A DNA stretch of 64,000 nucleotides from Anniella stebbinsi (lineage: Eukaryota; Chordata; Lepidosauria; Squamata; Anniellidae). Below, one piece after another: positions 10,646 through 23,543 of the stretch; the stretch's first letter is position 1, and each line of letters starts with the position of its first letter. The DNA is taken from positions 185,759,654 to 185,823,653 of the forward strand of contig JARDYH010000001.1 of NCBI GenBank assembly GCA_029215795.1, given 5' to 3'. Made by a program: the position numbers and the translations under genes. The notes beneath the pieces are model-generated. The model did no database searches. It worked only from the letters and a program-made list of their open reading frames with translations, and was not told where the DNA came from.

Positions 10646-11874
10646 TTGACCTAGTCTTCCAGAGGCCTTCATTGTCTCAGATGATATGGATATCATGTCT
10701 TCTGATGATGTTGTTGCAAAAGCATCTACGAATGATTTTTTTCATAACGCTTTTTAGGTGTGGTCTGTCAAATGAAGAAAAAAAAGAAAGTTCCTACATG
10801 GTGTGGAATTTGTGCCATAATCTCCAAGGATACAATTCATTGTCAAGGGTTGGTTTCTTGCCAGTTATACCACATCCAGTTACTGACTATGTGACTGTGT
10901 ATACAGCTCTAAAAAACATTCAAAATGTTAGCGTCCAACTAAGACCAGCATGTTCTACCAGTGTTCTGTGATGAAGGATTTTTTTCATATTGTAACAGAC
11001 ATTAATTTGTCTAGTCCAGAAGAATTCACTGATCTGTATCTCATAATGGGCATGTTCCAAATGACAAAAGTAGCATTAAGGTGTGCAGGAAGCCATTTTA
11101 AAAAATGGTGGAAGGACAGCCTTTCCATAAAAATTAATGTCGTGTTGACCTCCTTGACCCAAAAAAACCTATAGTTTGAAGCCAAAATCACATTCGTAAG
11201 TTGATTTGTCAAGTAAATGAGAAAATGAGACAACATTTCAACGCCATCTTGGAAAATGGTGGAAGGAGTACTCCGACAATTGAAATAACATATTCTTTGA
11301 ACTCCTTGACCTTGAAAACCTATAATTTGATACCAAACACAAGATAGTAACTTCTGTGGTTGATGAAAACTAGTGACCTAAAGAAAACTGTCCGCCATTT
11401 TGAAAATAGGGCCTAAAAAAGTTTTGCACAAGGATCAGAATGTCTACCCAAATTATTATGTTAATCCAATACTTCAAGATCACATATCAGCAGAGAAAAT
11501 TTCTGGACCTCAAAATTTTTATGGGGGTATATTGTGGGGACTGGATCAATTATTCCAAATTATTTCCTCAGAAGGGGGCAGCATAAGCCACAGTCAGAAG
11601 CAGCTAAAGGACAATAGATTACTTTTGAATAGAAGTCATCAAATCGGTAAGTGGGGCAGTTGCAACTCTGCCAAAGGTTAAGGTATGGACAATTTAGCTG
11701 GTGGTACCAATTCCTCTCAATGCTGGGGATGCATCGGCTAAAATGGAACAAACAAAAAACAGAACCATAGATGTGTTTGTCAGGTTATAAGTCTATGAAG
11801 AAAATTAAAGTTCATTTAAAAACAAAAAAGGTTGTGTCCCATTGGTCCTGAGCACAATTCTCAGGACACTCATT

Positions 11875-11985
11875 GGTCCTGAACACAACATAAAAAGGGA
11901 GAGAAGTCTCTGGATGCTATAGAAATGTTTATTGTATAACAAATGTTGCTATAGCATCCTGAAACTTCTCTCCTTTTTTGTGTTC
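11875..11985. repeat. Imperfect inverted repeat of about 40-nt arms
   Basis: GAACACAACATAAAAAGGGA with GAGAAGTCTCTGGATGCTAT is mirrored by CTATAGCATCCTGAAACTTC and TCTCCTTTTTTGTGTTC. The spacer is about 25 nt. It may be a small fold-back element. Confidence 0.65.
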
Positions 11986-13304
11986 ATCTTGGATGCTCAC
12001 CCACCTTTCACCCCTCAACACTATCAGCCAACACTATAAATGGAGAACAGAACCAGTGCAGTCTCTTGGTTCAACCAAAACTTGGTAAGAGGAGAAGTAA
12101 GGGAGATAGTCGGAAGTCCCCAACAACCACCCAATACTTCTCAGGAAGAACTGCCATGCAAAAAAGAAGAAAAACACACCCAGGATGATTCAAGCAAAAG
12201 GGATCCAGCTATGGGCCCTTTCTCATTGGCATCAAAGAAGGCGAGAAATATGTTAGGTGGAGGCTGCATTTTTTACAGCACACATAACCTATTACTGAAA
12301 TGGCTTACTTAGGGATGTGCTGAATTCAACATCACTTATGAGCTCAATATTAGGAATCAAAGTCTTTGCACAAAACCATGAGCCAGAATTGCTAAGAATT
12401 CTAGCTTAGTAGTAACAAGCAAGCATGTTGCTACAGGCTGCCCAATTACTCCAAGTCAGAATCCAGAAGTCAACTACAAATCCATGCTTCTGATTAAGGA
12501 CTTTTCTGTTGGAAATAGGACTGAAAGTGACCAATTACCTCTCAATCTCACCCTTTTACTACCAGTTTCTGTACACATTGCTTCTAATTAACAGTACAGA
12601 GACCAAGATTTAGTCCTTAGGTACTAGAGAGTATACTGGTCAGGAGCAGTAAATATCAAGATCACAGGCCTTTTAAACTCTCCTGTGGGTGAAGAATTGT
12701 AAACTTCAATCTTAGGAGCCACTGAAATTACATCTGTCTTAAACAGTTACTCTACACTGGTATCTGTCCTGAAATCTACTCTAAGTCGGAAACAACGTAT
12801 CCTGAGAAAACCTTAGCAGAAGAGCCCTCCCAAGTGGTTTAACAAGGAATTGTTATGCAGCAAAAAAAAAAAAAAACCATTTGAGAGAACATATAGAAAG
12901 GAAAATCATGTTGTTTTACCCCATGAATATTACTTGACGAAAAGTCACTATAAGACACTCCTAGCTCAAAAGAAGAAGCAAGCAGTGCAACATGGGTGGA
13001 AGGTTCTGATGGATTCCTCGTTAAATAATAAACCTAAACTATTCTGGGCACTGGTGCCTTGGGTGATGTTTCAGGCCAAATTAGCTGTAATATTCCAGCT
13101 GATATTTGAGAGTGTTAGTTCTCTAAAATCTTTATAGAATCTAGGGAGCAGTCAATGGAAAATTTATCTTCCCTAGAATTAAACTACCTACCAGAGTGGG
13201 ACCCAGTTTCTCCACTTGAAATAAAGACTTTAATCACATGTCTCAAACCAGGAAAGGCCCCAGGATTACAATCAATAACCTCTGAAATCCTGGAAGCCAA
13301 TATA

Positions 13305-14110
13305 GGTCTCCTCTACAAGATTTCGGTTTGACGCCCGGTTGTCCGATTATGTGCATCTCCTGACAATCGTTTTATGCCTAATCCCTATACATGGGAGGCG
13401 TTGAAGTGCATTATGGGCTGTATGAAAGGCGCTTTAAAGTTGTTGACATGTTGTTGAAAGTAATGCGCTTTGTTTCACCCTTTATTCTCCCTGCCCACCA
13501 GAATCTCCCGCCTTTGGTTTCCTAGGTTACCTGCTGGGAATGATGTGGTTAACCTGTTTGGCTACCTTTCTACCCTCCAATTTCACCGCCAGCTAAAGTT
13601 GTTCCCCCTCCCAGAACTGCTCAAGAGTAAATGGAAATGTGCCTCAGAGATTTCCCCCTCCAGCAGCCTTTTAAAAAGTATTTTCGTCTGCCTCTCTCTG
13701 CCCCCACCATTTGCCAGAGAGAGAGGAAGAGAGCAAGAGACCGAAGAGAAGGAGTGAGCAAGCGAGAGAGTAGAGATCCGCACAAACACACACCCAAACA
13801 GACAGGGGAAGCTGCTTCGTCCTTCCTCCTCCTCCTTATTTTCTCAGAGAGATCAATTGTTTTCCCTTCTCTCCTTCTCAATCATCCGTTGTCGTTTTGG
13901 TGATGTAAAACATTCAGACGTGCACACACACACACACACACACAGCTAGCAAGCGAGGGGATGATTTTTCTAAGCGAGAGAAGAGGGAATAAGCGAACGA
14001 GTGTGTGTGTGTGTGTCTATGGACAGAGGCAGGCATGCAGGCAAGCATGAAAACACCCTCCCCCTGTCCACTCCCCCTTTCCCTGCTTCCCATCTCACTA
14101 ATAAGTTCTC

Positions 14111-14149
<39 letters not shown>

Positions 14150-14454
14150 CTCATCTCAGGAATCCAGCAAGAAGCGAGGGGAGGAGTTGTCTAAGCGGAT
14201 CACTAATTATCCACACATACACATGACAACAAGACCATCTGATCGTTAATGCGCCTCCTCACAAAATTGTTTACACGGACATAAGGCGCTCTTACTCCCA
14301 CGGTAAATTAAAACTCGCTATTTAACGTGCGTTCGAAGATGCGAATAATTGGAGATTTAAAGCGCCTGGACCCCTGATTTGCGCTCCACTCTCGTAGAGA
14401 TAAATTTGGTAATTCGCCTTGAAAGAGCTTTAAATCGCTCTTGTAGAGGCACCC
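13305..14454 (-). mobile_element. 1150-bp MITE with CCTCTACAAG inverted termini and ATA TSD
   Basis: The left end is GGTCTCCTCTACAAG and the right end CTTGTAGAGGCACCC, flanked by ATA on both sides (13302-13304 and 14455-14457). Its right end in reverse complement (GGGTGCCTCTACAAGAGCGA) matches the left end of the 354-bp copy at 3770, and its left end matches that copy's right end. The two are therefore the same family in opposite orientation. Excision restores the LINE frame as EANIHWWAPL. The centre (13490-14250) is CT/GA- and CA-repeat rich and contains no real gene. Confidence 0.88.
13923..14149. repeat. Two (CA)n microsatellites inside the 1150-bp MITE
   Basis: (CA)n at 13923-13944 and 14116-14149, with a (GT)n run near 14001-14016 between them. 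The reading frames of Cys/Val or Thr/His seen here are products of these repeats. Confidence 0.95.
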
Positions 14455-15079
14455 ATACACTGGTGGGCTCCCCTTTTAACCAATCTTTTTATGCATATTA
14501 ACTCTGGCCAATTCCCTTCAGCATGGTTGGAAGCTGTTGTGATCCCAATATTTTAAAAAGGTGACAGAGAGGATCCATCAAACTATAGGCCTATTAGTTT
14601 ACTATCAGTTTTGAGGCTAACCACTTGCATCGAGGAGGAAAATATTCTGGGCAACAAACAAGCAGGTTTCAGGAAGGCAGAATTAATGTCTAGTCCTAAA
14701 CCAATATATGAATTCTCATGGAAATGGTTTGTTTGTTGCTTTTATAGATCTTAAATCTGCCTTCGATACAATATCAAGTGGAATACTATGGGCTAAGTTG
14801 CAACACTCTACCACTGATAAAAGATTGCTGTATCTTATCAAACGCTTATATCAACACCTCATATACTGAGTAAGGTGTGGTTTGCAGGGCAATCTGACAA
14901 AACCTATTTTAATCACCAAGGGGGGTTGCCAAGGTTGTATATTAGCCCCTACATTGGTCAACTTTTATTTAAATGATTTGATAGGGAACTGTTTAGTATC
15001 CGACTTTCATACACCAAAACTGGCTGGAACCAAAGTCCCATTCTTGTTGTTTGCAGATGACATTGTTATCTTTTCGGCG

Positions 15080-15327
15080 CCAGGTCAAGACTTTCCTCTT
15101 CTGTCAGGCATTTAGCATTATCTGAGGAGCCTGGGTTTGTTTGTTTTTTAGGCATATAGCTTTTTAAAGTTATTATAGTGGTTTTAAATATGTGTATATT
15201 GTGTGTATATTATATGGTTTTGCTGTTTAAATTTTTGTATATTGTTTTTAATTGTTTTAATCTTATGTAAACTGCCCAGAGAGCTTCGGCTATGGGGTGG
15301 TATACAAATGTAATAAATAAATAAATC
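15080..15327 (+). mobile_element. L2 3'-end insertion within the retrotransposon
   Basis: The segment runs from GGTCAAGACTTTCCTCTTCT through AAACTGCCCAGAGAGCTTCG, GCTATGGGGTGGTATAC and an (AATA)n tail. It separates the FADDIVIFS box from the downstream FSKTKIMVF frame, so it inserted after the host LINE. Confidence 0.8.
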
Positions 15328-16859
15328 TAAAGTAAGGCTTAAATGCTTATTTTGAGCTTTTATGACTTATTGTAAGGACAATTTGCTGACAGTCAATTTC
15401 AGTAAAACAAAAATTATGGTATTTTCTAGGTGTAGAACGACAAATAAGTGGTTAATAGATGGACTGCACATAGAGCAAGTCAAGAAGTTTAGATATCTGG
15501 GTATTATGTTTTCTTCTACACTCTCTTGGGCTACCCACAGATTGTCTGCAGTCCAGGCTGCCCAGAATATTAGTAAGGCCAGTACTTTGATTTTTTTACA
15601 CTAAGGGGGCACAATTCATTGCTGCTGCCTTACAAGTATTTAAGGCTAACATTCTGGCCTAATAGTTGTATGTTTATCCACTATGGATTCGAGGGTTTAG
15701 TCCAACCGTTGAGAGTGTTCTTTCAAACTTCTTGTACTCACTTTTTGGAATGCCAAGGGGTGTGCCATCTGCTGGACTACGCCTGGAGGCTGGCCTTGCA
15801 TCTATAGAAGGCAGGGCTTGGTCCCTTGCCTTTCGATATTGGCTAAAGGTTGTTTATGCTGATCCATCCCAAAGCTATCTTTATATTTTGCAAAGGGATG
15901 ATTTAATTTTTTTTACCAATGCATGGTTCAAAGGTTTTACTGTCACCCTGCATTTATTAGGTTTATCTGTGGATTTTCTCCATACACGAGATTATCCTGT
16001 GGGAAAAACTATTGTAGAACAATGGATTAAGGACATTGATTTTCAATATGTGATACCAAATGCATGTAGATCCTGCTCTCACTTTGGTCTAATTTTTGAA
16101 TTTCCTAGATATGCCAGATACATGGAATATTTGACCAGTCCCAAGTATTGCCATGTTTTTTCTAGGGCTAGATTTAACTGCCTCCCCTCTGCAATATTGG
16201 AAGGGTGCTATCAGGGTGTTCCCTATGAGGTTTGCTTGTGTTCCTGTGATGATGAGGCAGTTGAATCTTTAGGGCATGTTTTTTTTAATGTAGCCTCCAC
16301 AGGGAGGAGTGAAATATACTACTTGGCCCTATTATAATAAAATGCCATGGAAGGTCATCAGAACTGTATTTGCAGTACTTCCTGGCAGGTACCAACAAGT
16401 CAACAGATAAGTTCCTTTTCTCCATTCAGAGGTCTTGTAAAACTATTTCTTCATATTTCTTTTATCTCTTGTACCATGTGTTTTAACCAGACTCATATGT
16501 TTTAAATATGTGTATGTTTAGTGACTATTTTTAGCTTGTTGTATAATGAAATAATGATTGTGTCTTTATGGTTTTAACAATGACTGCTGTTGTTTCTAAT
16601 GGGTCTGTGACCACATAATAAAATGATGATGATGATGATGATGATCAAACCCCTGCTTCAAAATCTGGCTAGTTAGAGTAGCAACAAACCAGGGCACATC
16701 TGGCATACCATTGGCTTACTGCCAGTATTTTAGTTTAAACTCATGGAAGCAGTTTTGGATGCTGCAGTATAGCCTGTGCATACAAGAGTTTCTAATAGAG
16801 GACCACAAAAGTATCTTCTAAATAACTGGGTGAGTTTGCACTTGTGGACATTGACCAGG

Positions 16860-16985
16860 AGCAGCTTAACGCTGGAGCTTTTCCAGCCCTACCTGGAAAA
16901 GGGGATTCAGTCTAGGACTTTCTGATTGCAAAGCATGGGCCCTAGTACCAAGCTGCAGCCCCTTTCCTCTAACAGCAGAGCCTGC
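16860..16985 (-). repeat. tRNA-derived SINE fragment, minus strand
   Basis: Read on the minus strand it contains CCCATGCTTTGCAATCAGAA and CCAGGTAGGGCTGGAAAAGC, matching the layout of the tRNA-headed SINE at 43683. It is truncated at both ends. Confidence 0.55.
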
Positions 16986-18400
16986 GTGGCAAACATAGGG
17001 GTGTTGTTGGCATATTGTTTCATGATTGGCGGGAGTCTGATTTGCAATGATCACTGGAGGCAAGGCTGTAAGGGTTGCCATGTGCTGTTTGGTAAGGCTT
17101 ACAGCATGGACTCACGTGGTGTTAGGGATTCGAAACCCATGGATTTCAGTGGGCTTAAGCTTGCCTAATTCTACATAGGATCAGACTGTTAGCACAGCAG
17201 GAGGTTGATGCTATTTGCAGCCTGGGTCTGAAGGGAGAGTTTGTGCCCCCTGAGTGAGGCCGACCACCCTCCTCAAGGGAATGGTATGGACAGACACTCC
17301 CTCAGGGGGCTATAGAGGCACACCATGGCAGGGACTGTGTCTAAGGGTGCCAGTGGGCTTGGCTTCGCTCAGATGGGGGCAGGCACACTGTATCCAACTC
17401 TGGCAGCTGCATAATTATTCTTGAATAAAACTAAGGACTAACCTAACTCCTGCAACACTAGGTCTGTTCTCTAGTAAGAATTGCAATAAAACAAATGGCC
17501 ATAAAAAAAAATCCACAATCAAGCAATATCTCTATGAGGACCAACCAAATATGCTCAAAATTATGGGAAAGTTTTTATGAATTCCAGATCACTTCATCAG
17601 GCAATACATTACATAGTGAATGGTGGTCGGATGGGGTGGCTGACTTGATGTGGAAGTCATGAAGTCTAAGTCATAAGATGGCCAATGTCTTAAGTCGATT
17701 TTTCTCATGGACCAGTATAGCTTACTTTATTTTATGTGTAACTTGAAAAATACCTTATTTAGCATTCAGGAGCGAGCTCGAATGAAATAGGAGTGAAACT
17801 TTGGTTCACAAGCAGACCTGTCTTTTCTGGTGTGCAGAAAGTTCTTATTGCCTGAAGTCTGAGATGCAAACAATCATGCTGTCAAAGCTGTGGTCAAGCA
17901 GTGGAACAATGGACCAGTATGGGAGAAAATTCAACAGCTGGCTGCTGCTCCATGGTTCTGGAGTGTTCCCATGTACCCTGTGAAGGACTAGGAAACATAA
18001 GCTGCCTAGAACTATGGAACAGTACTGTGGTTGAAGGTTCCTGCCACTCAAATACATCTTTCACCAATCCAGAATCAAATTTCTAGTTAGCAACTGGAAA
18101 GTAGGAAAAAGGCTAACTAGAAGGCAGGAAAGTTTAGGGGAGTCATTGAATCAGAAAGTGACAGTGCCCTAGGAGAGGGACTCCTTTCTTTTGTTTTTAT
18201 TGAATTTCTCATTTTTTAATAGCTCCAATTTTTGCTAAAGCTTTTTGCTTTTTGGGGGGGTGTTTTGGGCCATAGTTTGCATATTTGCCTTTTTAAGAGA
18301 AAATGGGATTTCTTACTTTAATCGTGTCCTTCCTTCACTTTTGAGGCTGCTTTTCTGCTATATTTGAAAATATATTTTCAAATATATCAAACAACCTGAA
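16986..18400. other. No gene recognised (SLX9 intron)
   Basis: Intronic sequence without identifiable coding blocks. A 28-bp perfect palindrome (18359-18386, TATATTTGAAAATA and its complement) lies near the end. Confidence 0.5.
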
Positions 18401-19060
18401 GTATCTACCACCTGAAGATAAATTCTATCATCTGGGTCATCAATAAATATGTTGAATAATACCGTCTCCAAGACTGAATTCTGTGGTACCCTGCTGGTTA
18501 CTGCACTTCAACTAGATGTAGAACCATTAATGCTCTGAGTGCGGTTAGCCACCTTACTGTGGTGCCAACCTAGCCCAACTTTAGCAGCTTGTCAATGAGA
18601 ACATCATGTGGAACCTTGTCAAAAGCTTTGCTGAAATCGCTGTAGACTATGTCCACAGCGTTCCTCTTGTCCACTAGAGTAGTTGCCCTGTCAAAGAAGG
18701 ACACAAGATTTATCCCACATGATCCGTTTTTGACAAAGCCATGCAATCTTAATATTGTCTTCAAGATGCTTACAAAAGGCCTGTTTTATTTCCTGCTCTA
18801 ACATCTTTCCAGGGATTGATAATTACTGGGTTCCTCTTTTTTTCCTTTCTTGAAGAGGGGGATGACATTTGCTCTTCTCCAGTCCTCTGGCACCTCCCCA
18901 GATCTCCAGGACTCCTCAAAGATAATTGACAGAGGTCCTGACAGCTCTTCAGCCAGTTCCTTCACTATTCTAGGGTGTATTTCATCAGGCCTTGGGGACT
19001 TGGAAGGCATTCAGATTGGCTAGACGTTCCTGCACCACACCCTCACTGATCCACCCCATT
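18400..19060 (-). mobile_element. CR1 LINE fragment, minus strand (RT domain)
   Basis: On the minus strand the fragment reads PDEIHPRIVKELAEELSGPL, SGEVPEDWRRANVIPLFKKG, then a break and HGFVKNGSCGINLVSFFDRA with DIVYSDFSKAFDKVPHDVLI. This is the N-terminal half of CR1 reverse transcriptase. The frame is interrupted between 18764 and 18798. Confidence 0.9.
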
Positions 19061-20290
19061 GTAATAGTTCCTGTGAAGATTTACAAAGTATGGTTGTGTA
19101 GTGGTTAGGTTGTAAGTGAGCACAATATGTGAGACTGTTGAATATGTGCACTGTTTATATGGGAAGTTGATGTGTGCCATAAAATCCAGTTTCTGTGCTT
19201 TGTAGTGCATGAGTGAATTTTGTAAACTCTTTGATTCTTCTCTTAAATAGAAGGGATTTGTTTGTTTTTTAATACAGAATTTATTATTTTTGGTTAAAAA
19301 GCAGTATTTATCAAACCCTGATATGGTCTAGCCCTCTGTTACTTCCAGATTGTTTTATTTATTGATTAGTATGTATAAACTGTTTGCATCTAAAGATTTC
19401 AGAGCAGTACACACAATCCATACAAACAGAAAAATAAAGACCAATACATGGTATATCTCAAGATAAGATGGAAGGCTACACTACACAGGGAAGGCTTGCA
19501 TAAAAAGATGGATCTTTAGCACATACCTAAAAATAGAAAGCGTTGCCACATATCTAATAACAGGGAAGTTTATTCCATATAGTGGGTGGCCCTACGCCTT
19601 TTTATTTTCTTTGCCAAATGTCCCTAGAATAATAAACTTGCCTCCTACTTATTTGGGTATTCGTCTAACAGAAGGGAAGACATTGCTCTCTCCCTGTGGA
19701 GCTTCCTAGGAACAGGTTTCAGCTTAATGTCATGTCAGTTCAGCAAATCTACTTGGAGCAATTTAGGCAGACACAAGGCCATAAAATTCCTGGATTACAA
19801 CATTCATTCCTTCATTATTATTTTAGTGTAAATCTGATGGATTACTAGAAGTGGTAGTAGTTGTTTTGTGTCTGCGTGGATAATAAAATCCCATTAAATA
19901 AATCTTCCACAGTCTGTCCAAGGTCAAAAGTGCACCTTCCAACTCTCATTGTATATCTGGTATATACAATTCCCTCTCTAGCAAGCAGAGACCCGGTTTA
20001 ACCCACGATGAGCTGCCGTGCATACCTGCCACATGCAAGCAACATTTTGAGCATGCAACCTCTGCTCAGGGGTTGTTGTGCCACACAAACCCAGTCACCG
20101 AGGGTTATTTGAGGATTAAGCAACCTTTACATAACCCTCGGTTTGTTTAGGGTTATGGGAGGGCTTAAGAACCCGCAATTAAACCTCAGTGCCAGGCACC
20201 CCCGCTTGGGATTGCACATTGAACATGTTGCCCAACACATATCGCAGTTCATCCCAGGCATTTAACAGCGTATGATGAGGGTTTTGTGTT
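19061..20290. other. No gene recognised (SLX9 intron)
   Basis: AT-rich intron. The stretch 19990-20240 is CpG-richer, with TTAAGCAACC and TTAACCC-like strings that recall Harbinger MITE interiors, but clean inverted termini are not visible. Confidence 0.45.
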
Positions 20291-20470
20291 GTTGTTTGAC
20301 CCAGAATTGTTGTTTTTAAAGGATATTGTAATTATAACTTGTTTTTATCCTTTTTTATGGTTTAAAATTTTGTATATCGGTGTTTTTAATTCCAATGTTT
20401 TTAATTTTTGTAAACCGCCCAGAGAGCTTCCTATGGGGCGGTATATAAATGGAATAAATAAATAAAATAA
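20290..20470 (+). mobile_element. L2 3' tail
   Basis: TTTTTGTAAACCGCCCAGAG, then AGCTTCCTATGGGGCGGTAT and an (AATAA)n tail: a truncated L2 3' end. Confidence 0.8.
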
Positions 20471-23400
20471 ACAACCTATGGTGAGCCAGTCACATCGTGC
20501 AAACTGGCCCAGAGTCATGCAGTTTGCAGAAAGGTTACCAAGCTCCTATTGCTGCCAATTGTAATTTATCAGCCTAGTTAAGTTACTCCTGCCAAAGAAT
20601 GTATATTGTCTCAGGTAATTTATCTCCAACCTGTCTGGCAAAAACATCCCTGAGATGAGCGCTCTACTAATTTTCTGCTTCTGAAGCTTGGGCAGTGTTT
20701 AGATATGTTTACACCTTGCCTCCCCTGTCAACACATGGACAGGAACATTCTGCACCAGCTGCAGCCTTTTTGCTTGGAATTCCTCCTCTTTTTCTTTTTT
20801 TTTAATCAGTCTTATCCTGCAGAGAACCAGTGGAAGGAAGGGAGGGTTGGTGGATGTGGTTTTGTGAATCAGTGCTTGGCTTTTTCTGTGCCTTCTCTGG
20901 TAAAGGGCAAAACCTTCATTTTGCATAAAGAGTGGGTTCATGTTTGCCTTGTTTTTTTTCATGTCAAGCCAGGTTCTGAGTTGGAAACTGGGATTTTTGA
21001 TTCAAAACCAGAAAGAAGCAATGTGGGTGAGAGCTTAAAGTGTGTACTGGGACAAGTCTATGCATGCTGGGCCCACTCGCTACGTCTTCAGGTGTGGAGA
21101 GCAGGGTTATCTTGTTTTGATCTGGAGTTCTGATCCTGTCAGCTCCCAGGCGTCGGTCAGATTCTTTGGATTGCCAAAATGAAACAAGCTACTTGTGCAA
21201 AAAGATGAAATGAGTCACTTGTATTGTATTCGAGTTCTTTTTTCTTTGTTATATTGTTATGCCTTCAAAATACAATAAAAATAGATTGATAAAAATAAGT
21301 GTGTTCGTTGCTAAGCAGCAAACAGCAGAACGAATATCCTAGTTTGAGCAAGCTGTGGTCTTTATTCTCTTGCTTTGGATTTGCACTGAAGCGTATTGAC
21401 TTTGTCCTTCACACATATCTGGCCATGCCAGATTAGGATATATGCTGAAGCATTCAATTGGCAAGATTATAGTTGAGGTGCACAGCTTGAAAAATCAATA
21501 CGTTGCTAATGAAAATGCTCTTTCACAGATATTGACTGAAAGGAAGGATGAGCCTTGGCAACTCTCAAATTCCCTCTGCATGAACATGCTATCAGTGCTG
21601 AAAAGTCATATAAAAGGGAAAAGGAAGGAAGAATAGACATTTCAAGGCCTTTTGTTTGGTAACATTGTATAACCAAACAGGGTGTGTGGGGGGTGTTTGA
21701 TATATAGAGGGGGGAGGGAGAGACAGACAGACACAGAGAGACATAAGGAATTGTGGGCTTGAGTGGGGATAAATCAAGATGTTGCTAATGAAAATGACAG
21801 GGAAATTCCATTCACTTACTCATAGTCTCTCTCTTTCTCGGGTTCAAGGCTGTGGCAGCCATCCTAGAATCCCTTGATACAGCACATCCTTACATTGTAA
21901 GAGGCAGTTCAGGTTGAAATTGGGGTGCACATCATGAGTTCCACATCCCTCAGTTGCTACCTCTCTTACCTAATGGTCAGCCTTCCTATTTTGAGATCCT
22001 CCCCCTTACACACACCTGTTAAATATGCACCATTGGTCTTCACAATTGTGGTGTTCCCAAGTATGGAGAATTCACTTCTTACCTGTGGGAAGTTTGCATA
22101 TCAAAATAATGTTTTTCCTTTCTCCTTGAGGAATTCATGCTTAGCTTTCCAAAATGAAATTCTAATGAAGACATAACCATTGTGTACTCCTTCCTCCCGC
22201 TCCTCATTCAACCCCTAAATTGCAAATTCTATGTTGAAAGCATGCCTTGATTGGCATTCAATACCTTTAATGTTGTGCAGATATGCTGGCAGCAAAATTT
22301 GTGTGCAAGAGGGAAGGGTTGTGTTCTATGCTTTGTCTAATGTTAGTCTTTTATCTTGGGGAAGACAGTTCTTAAGGAAGAGGGTTATGAAGAGAAGGCA
22401 AATTGTCTCTTGAACTTTCACATAAAAACCCACTTCGATTAAGTTCTGAGGACTGCACGGAGGAAGCAGATAGGACAACTCTTTCCCTGCCATTTCATTC
22501 TGAGCTGAGGTTAGAGGGAAGGGCCGATGGAACCAGGTCGGGGACTCGTTGCATAGTAACTTCTTAGACACTATTACATTTGAGGAAAAAGAGAAAACTT
22601 TTATAGATAATGCTTTTCCTGCTAAACCCCTTTGGTTTGACTCTTTGGGACACCATGAGGCTGAGGGTGCCATTTTCTTTTTTTCATCTTCTTTGTTTGT
22701 TTAGTTTAGTTCTAGCATGTGTGAGAGATGCTCCTGTGTGAGAGTCGAGAGCACCTGATGAACAAGCACCCGGTACCCTTTCCCTCACTGTCAGAATGCT
22801 GACATAAACTGCACTGGGCATGCTTGACGTATTTCTTATAACTCCTGTGGGAAGAATGTATTTATTTAATAAATTTATATACCACTGAACACATTTTTAA
22901 AATATCTAATATCGCCACTGATGGACGAGGCTTTCCTTTGCAGACAGTTACCATCCACATGTAGAGGACAACAAGGGCAAGAGAGAGGAATGGGGCTAGT
23001 AACTTATTTTTTGATCCTCCTTGTTGTAGAGCAGAATGACTGAAAAAAGTAGATTTCCTCAGCAACATTAGATTAAAATATTGGAGTACTGGCAGTATTC
23101 TAGCTTCAAAATGAAACTGAGTGTGCATGACATAACTTTGCCAGTAGTTGCTTTAATAGGGCACAAAAACCATAATAACTTTTGAACATTAGTAGGTTTT
23201 ACCAAAATTTGAAGGAAATCTGCTATGCTGCAGATTGAAGTAGAAAGGGTAAATGTGTCAATTTTCAGCACTTTTTAACATCGTATCTGTAGCAATTTTA
23301 CCCAGATGAGTTTGAGATTCTGCACAAGTATAGATCTTGTTAGGTAGATCCTGGGTGCTAAAGTTCAGGCTATGAGCTCGGCAGGTGTCATTTTACAAAG

Positions 23401-23543
23401 CAATAGAACTTTGAGGGTTATAGTGGTGGAATCTCCCCCCCCCCCCCAACTCACTTTCACTAAAGGGCCACTCCTGTGCCTCTTTAATAACACTAATTCA
23501 CCTGGGGAAATCATTGTTCTTACATTTCAGTTTATTGTTTCAG
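20471..23543. other. No gene recognised (SLX9 intron)
   Basis: About 3 kb of intron up to the SLX9 exon at 23544. A 142-codon frame at 20705-21133 has no recognisable domain and low-complexity Phe runs, and I treat it as chance. GA-rich runs occur at 21706-21745, and a poly-C run lies near 23434. Confidence 0.5.

Larger units (their letters stand above)
9615..11550. mobile_element. DNA transposon with arms of about 470-480 bp (inverted) and a broken internal ORF
   Basis: The left arm (about 9615-10095) and right arm (about 11085-11550) are inverted copies at roughly 80-90% by eye. Landmarks are AAAATGGCGGACAGTTTCCT on the left and the reverse complement, with GTCCGCCATTTTGAAAATAG, on the right. 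The roughly 1-kb centre includes a weak coding remnant (10672-11130) with PVIPHPVTDYVTVYTALKNI and DLYLIMGMFQMTKVALRCAG. That pattern recalls uncharacterised transposon-encoded proteins of animals, but I cannot name the family. The outer termini are not clean, so no target duplication can be defined. Much of the centre may be host or nested sequence. Confidence 0.6.
12840..16646 (+). mobile_element. Non-LTR retrotransposon remnant (Vingi/R4-like?), split by two insertions
   Basis: Pieces of one ORF2 run in order. A pre-RT linker (12850-13137) is followed by an RT start reading TSEILEANI up to the insertion at 13305. After it the frame resumes (VGSPFNQSF, then a degraded VIPIFKKG-like stretch). 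Next come the RT core GGCQGCILAPTLVNFYLNDL (14925-14980) and FLLFADDIVIFS (15045-15080, with the YADD-like catalytic box as FADD). A second insertion (about 15080-15327) precedes FSKTKIMVFSRC. A Cys/His-containing C-terminus (15666-16337) ends near a (GAT)n tail. The clade is a guess. A related fragment is at 53584-54132 on the minus strand. Material upstream of 12840 probably belongs to it but is too decayed to delimit. Confidence 0.75.

Noticed and set aside
13914..14249. Cys/Val- and Thr/His-rich small proteins
   Set aside because: Translations of CA/GT microsatellites.
15666..16337. 223-codon frame as a host gene
   Set aside because: It continues a LINE with a visible RT core upstream and a (GAT)n tail downstream; its Cys/His pattern fits a retrotransposon C-terminus.
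20705..21133. 142-codon open frame on the + strand
   Set aside because: No recognisable domain, a phenylalanine run from a T-tract, and no flanking splice signals in agreement with a gene; consistent with chance.
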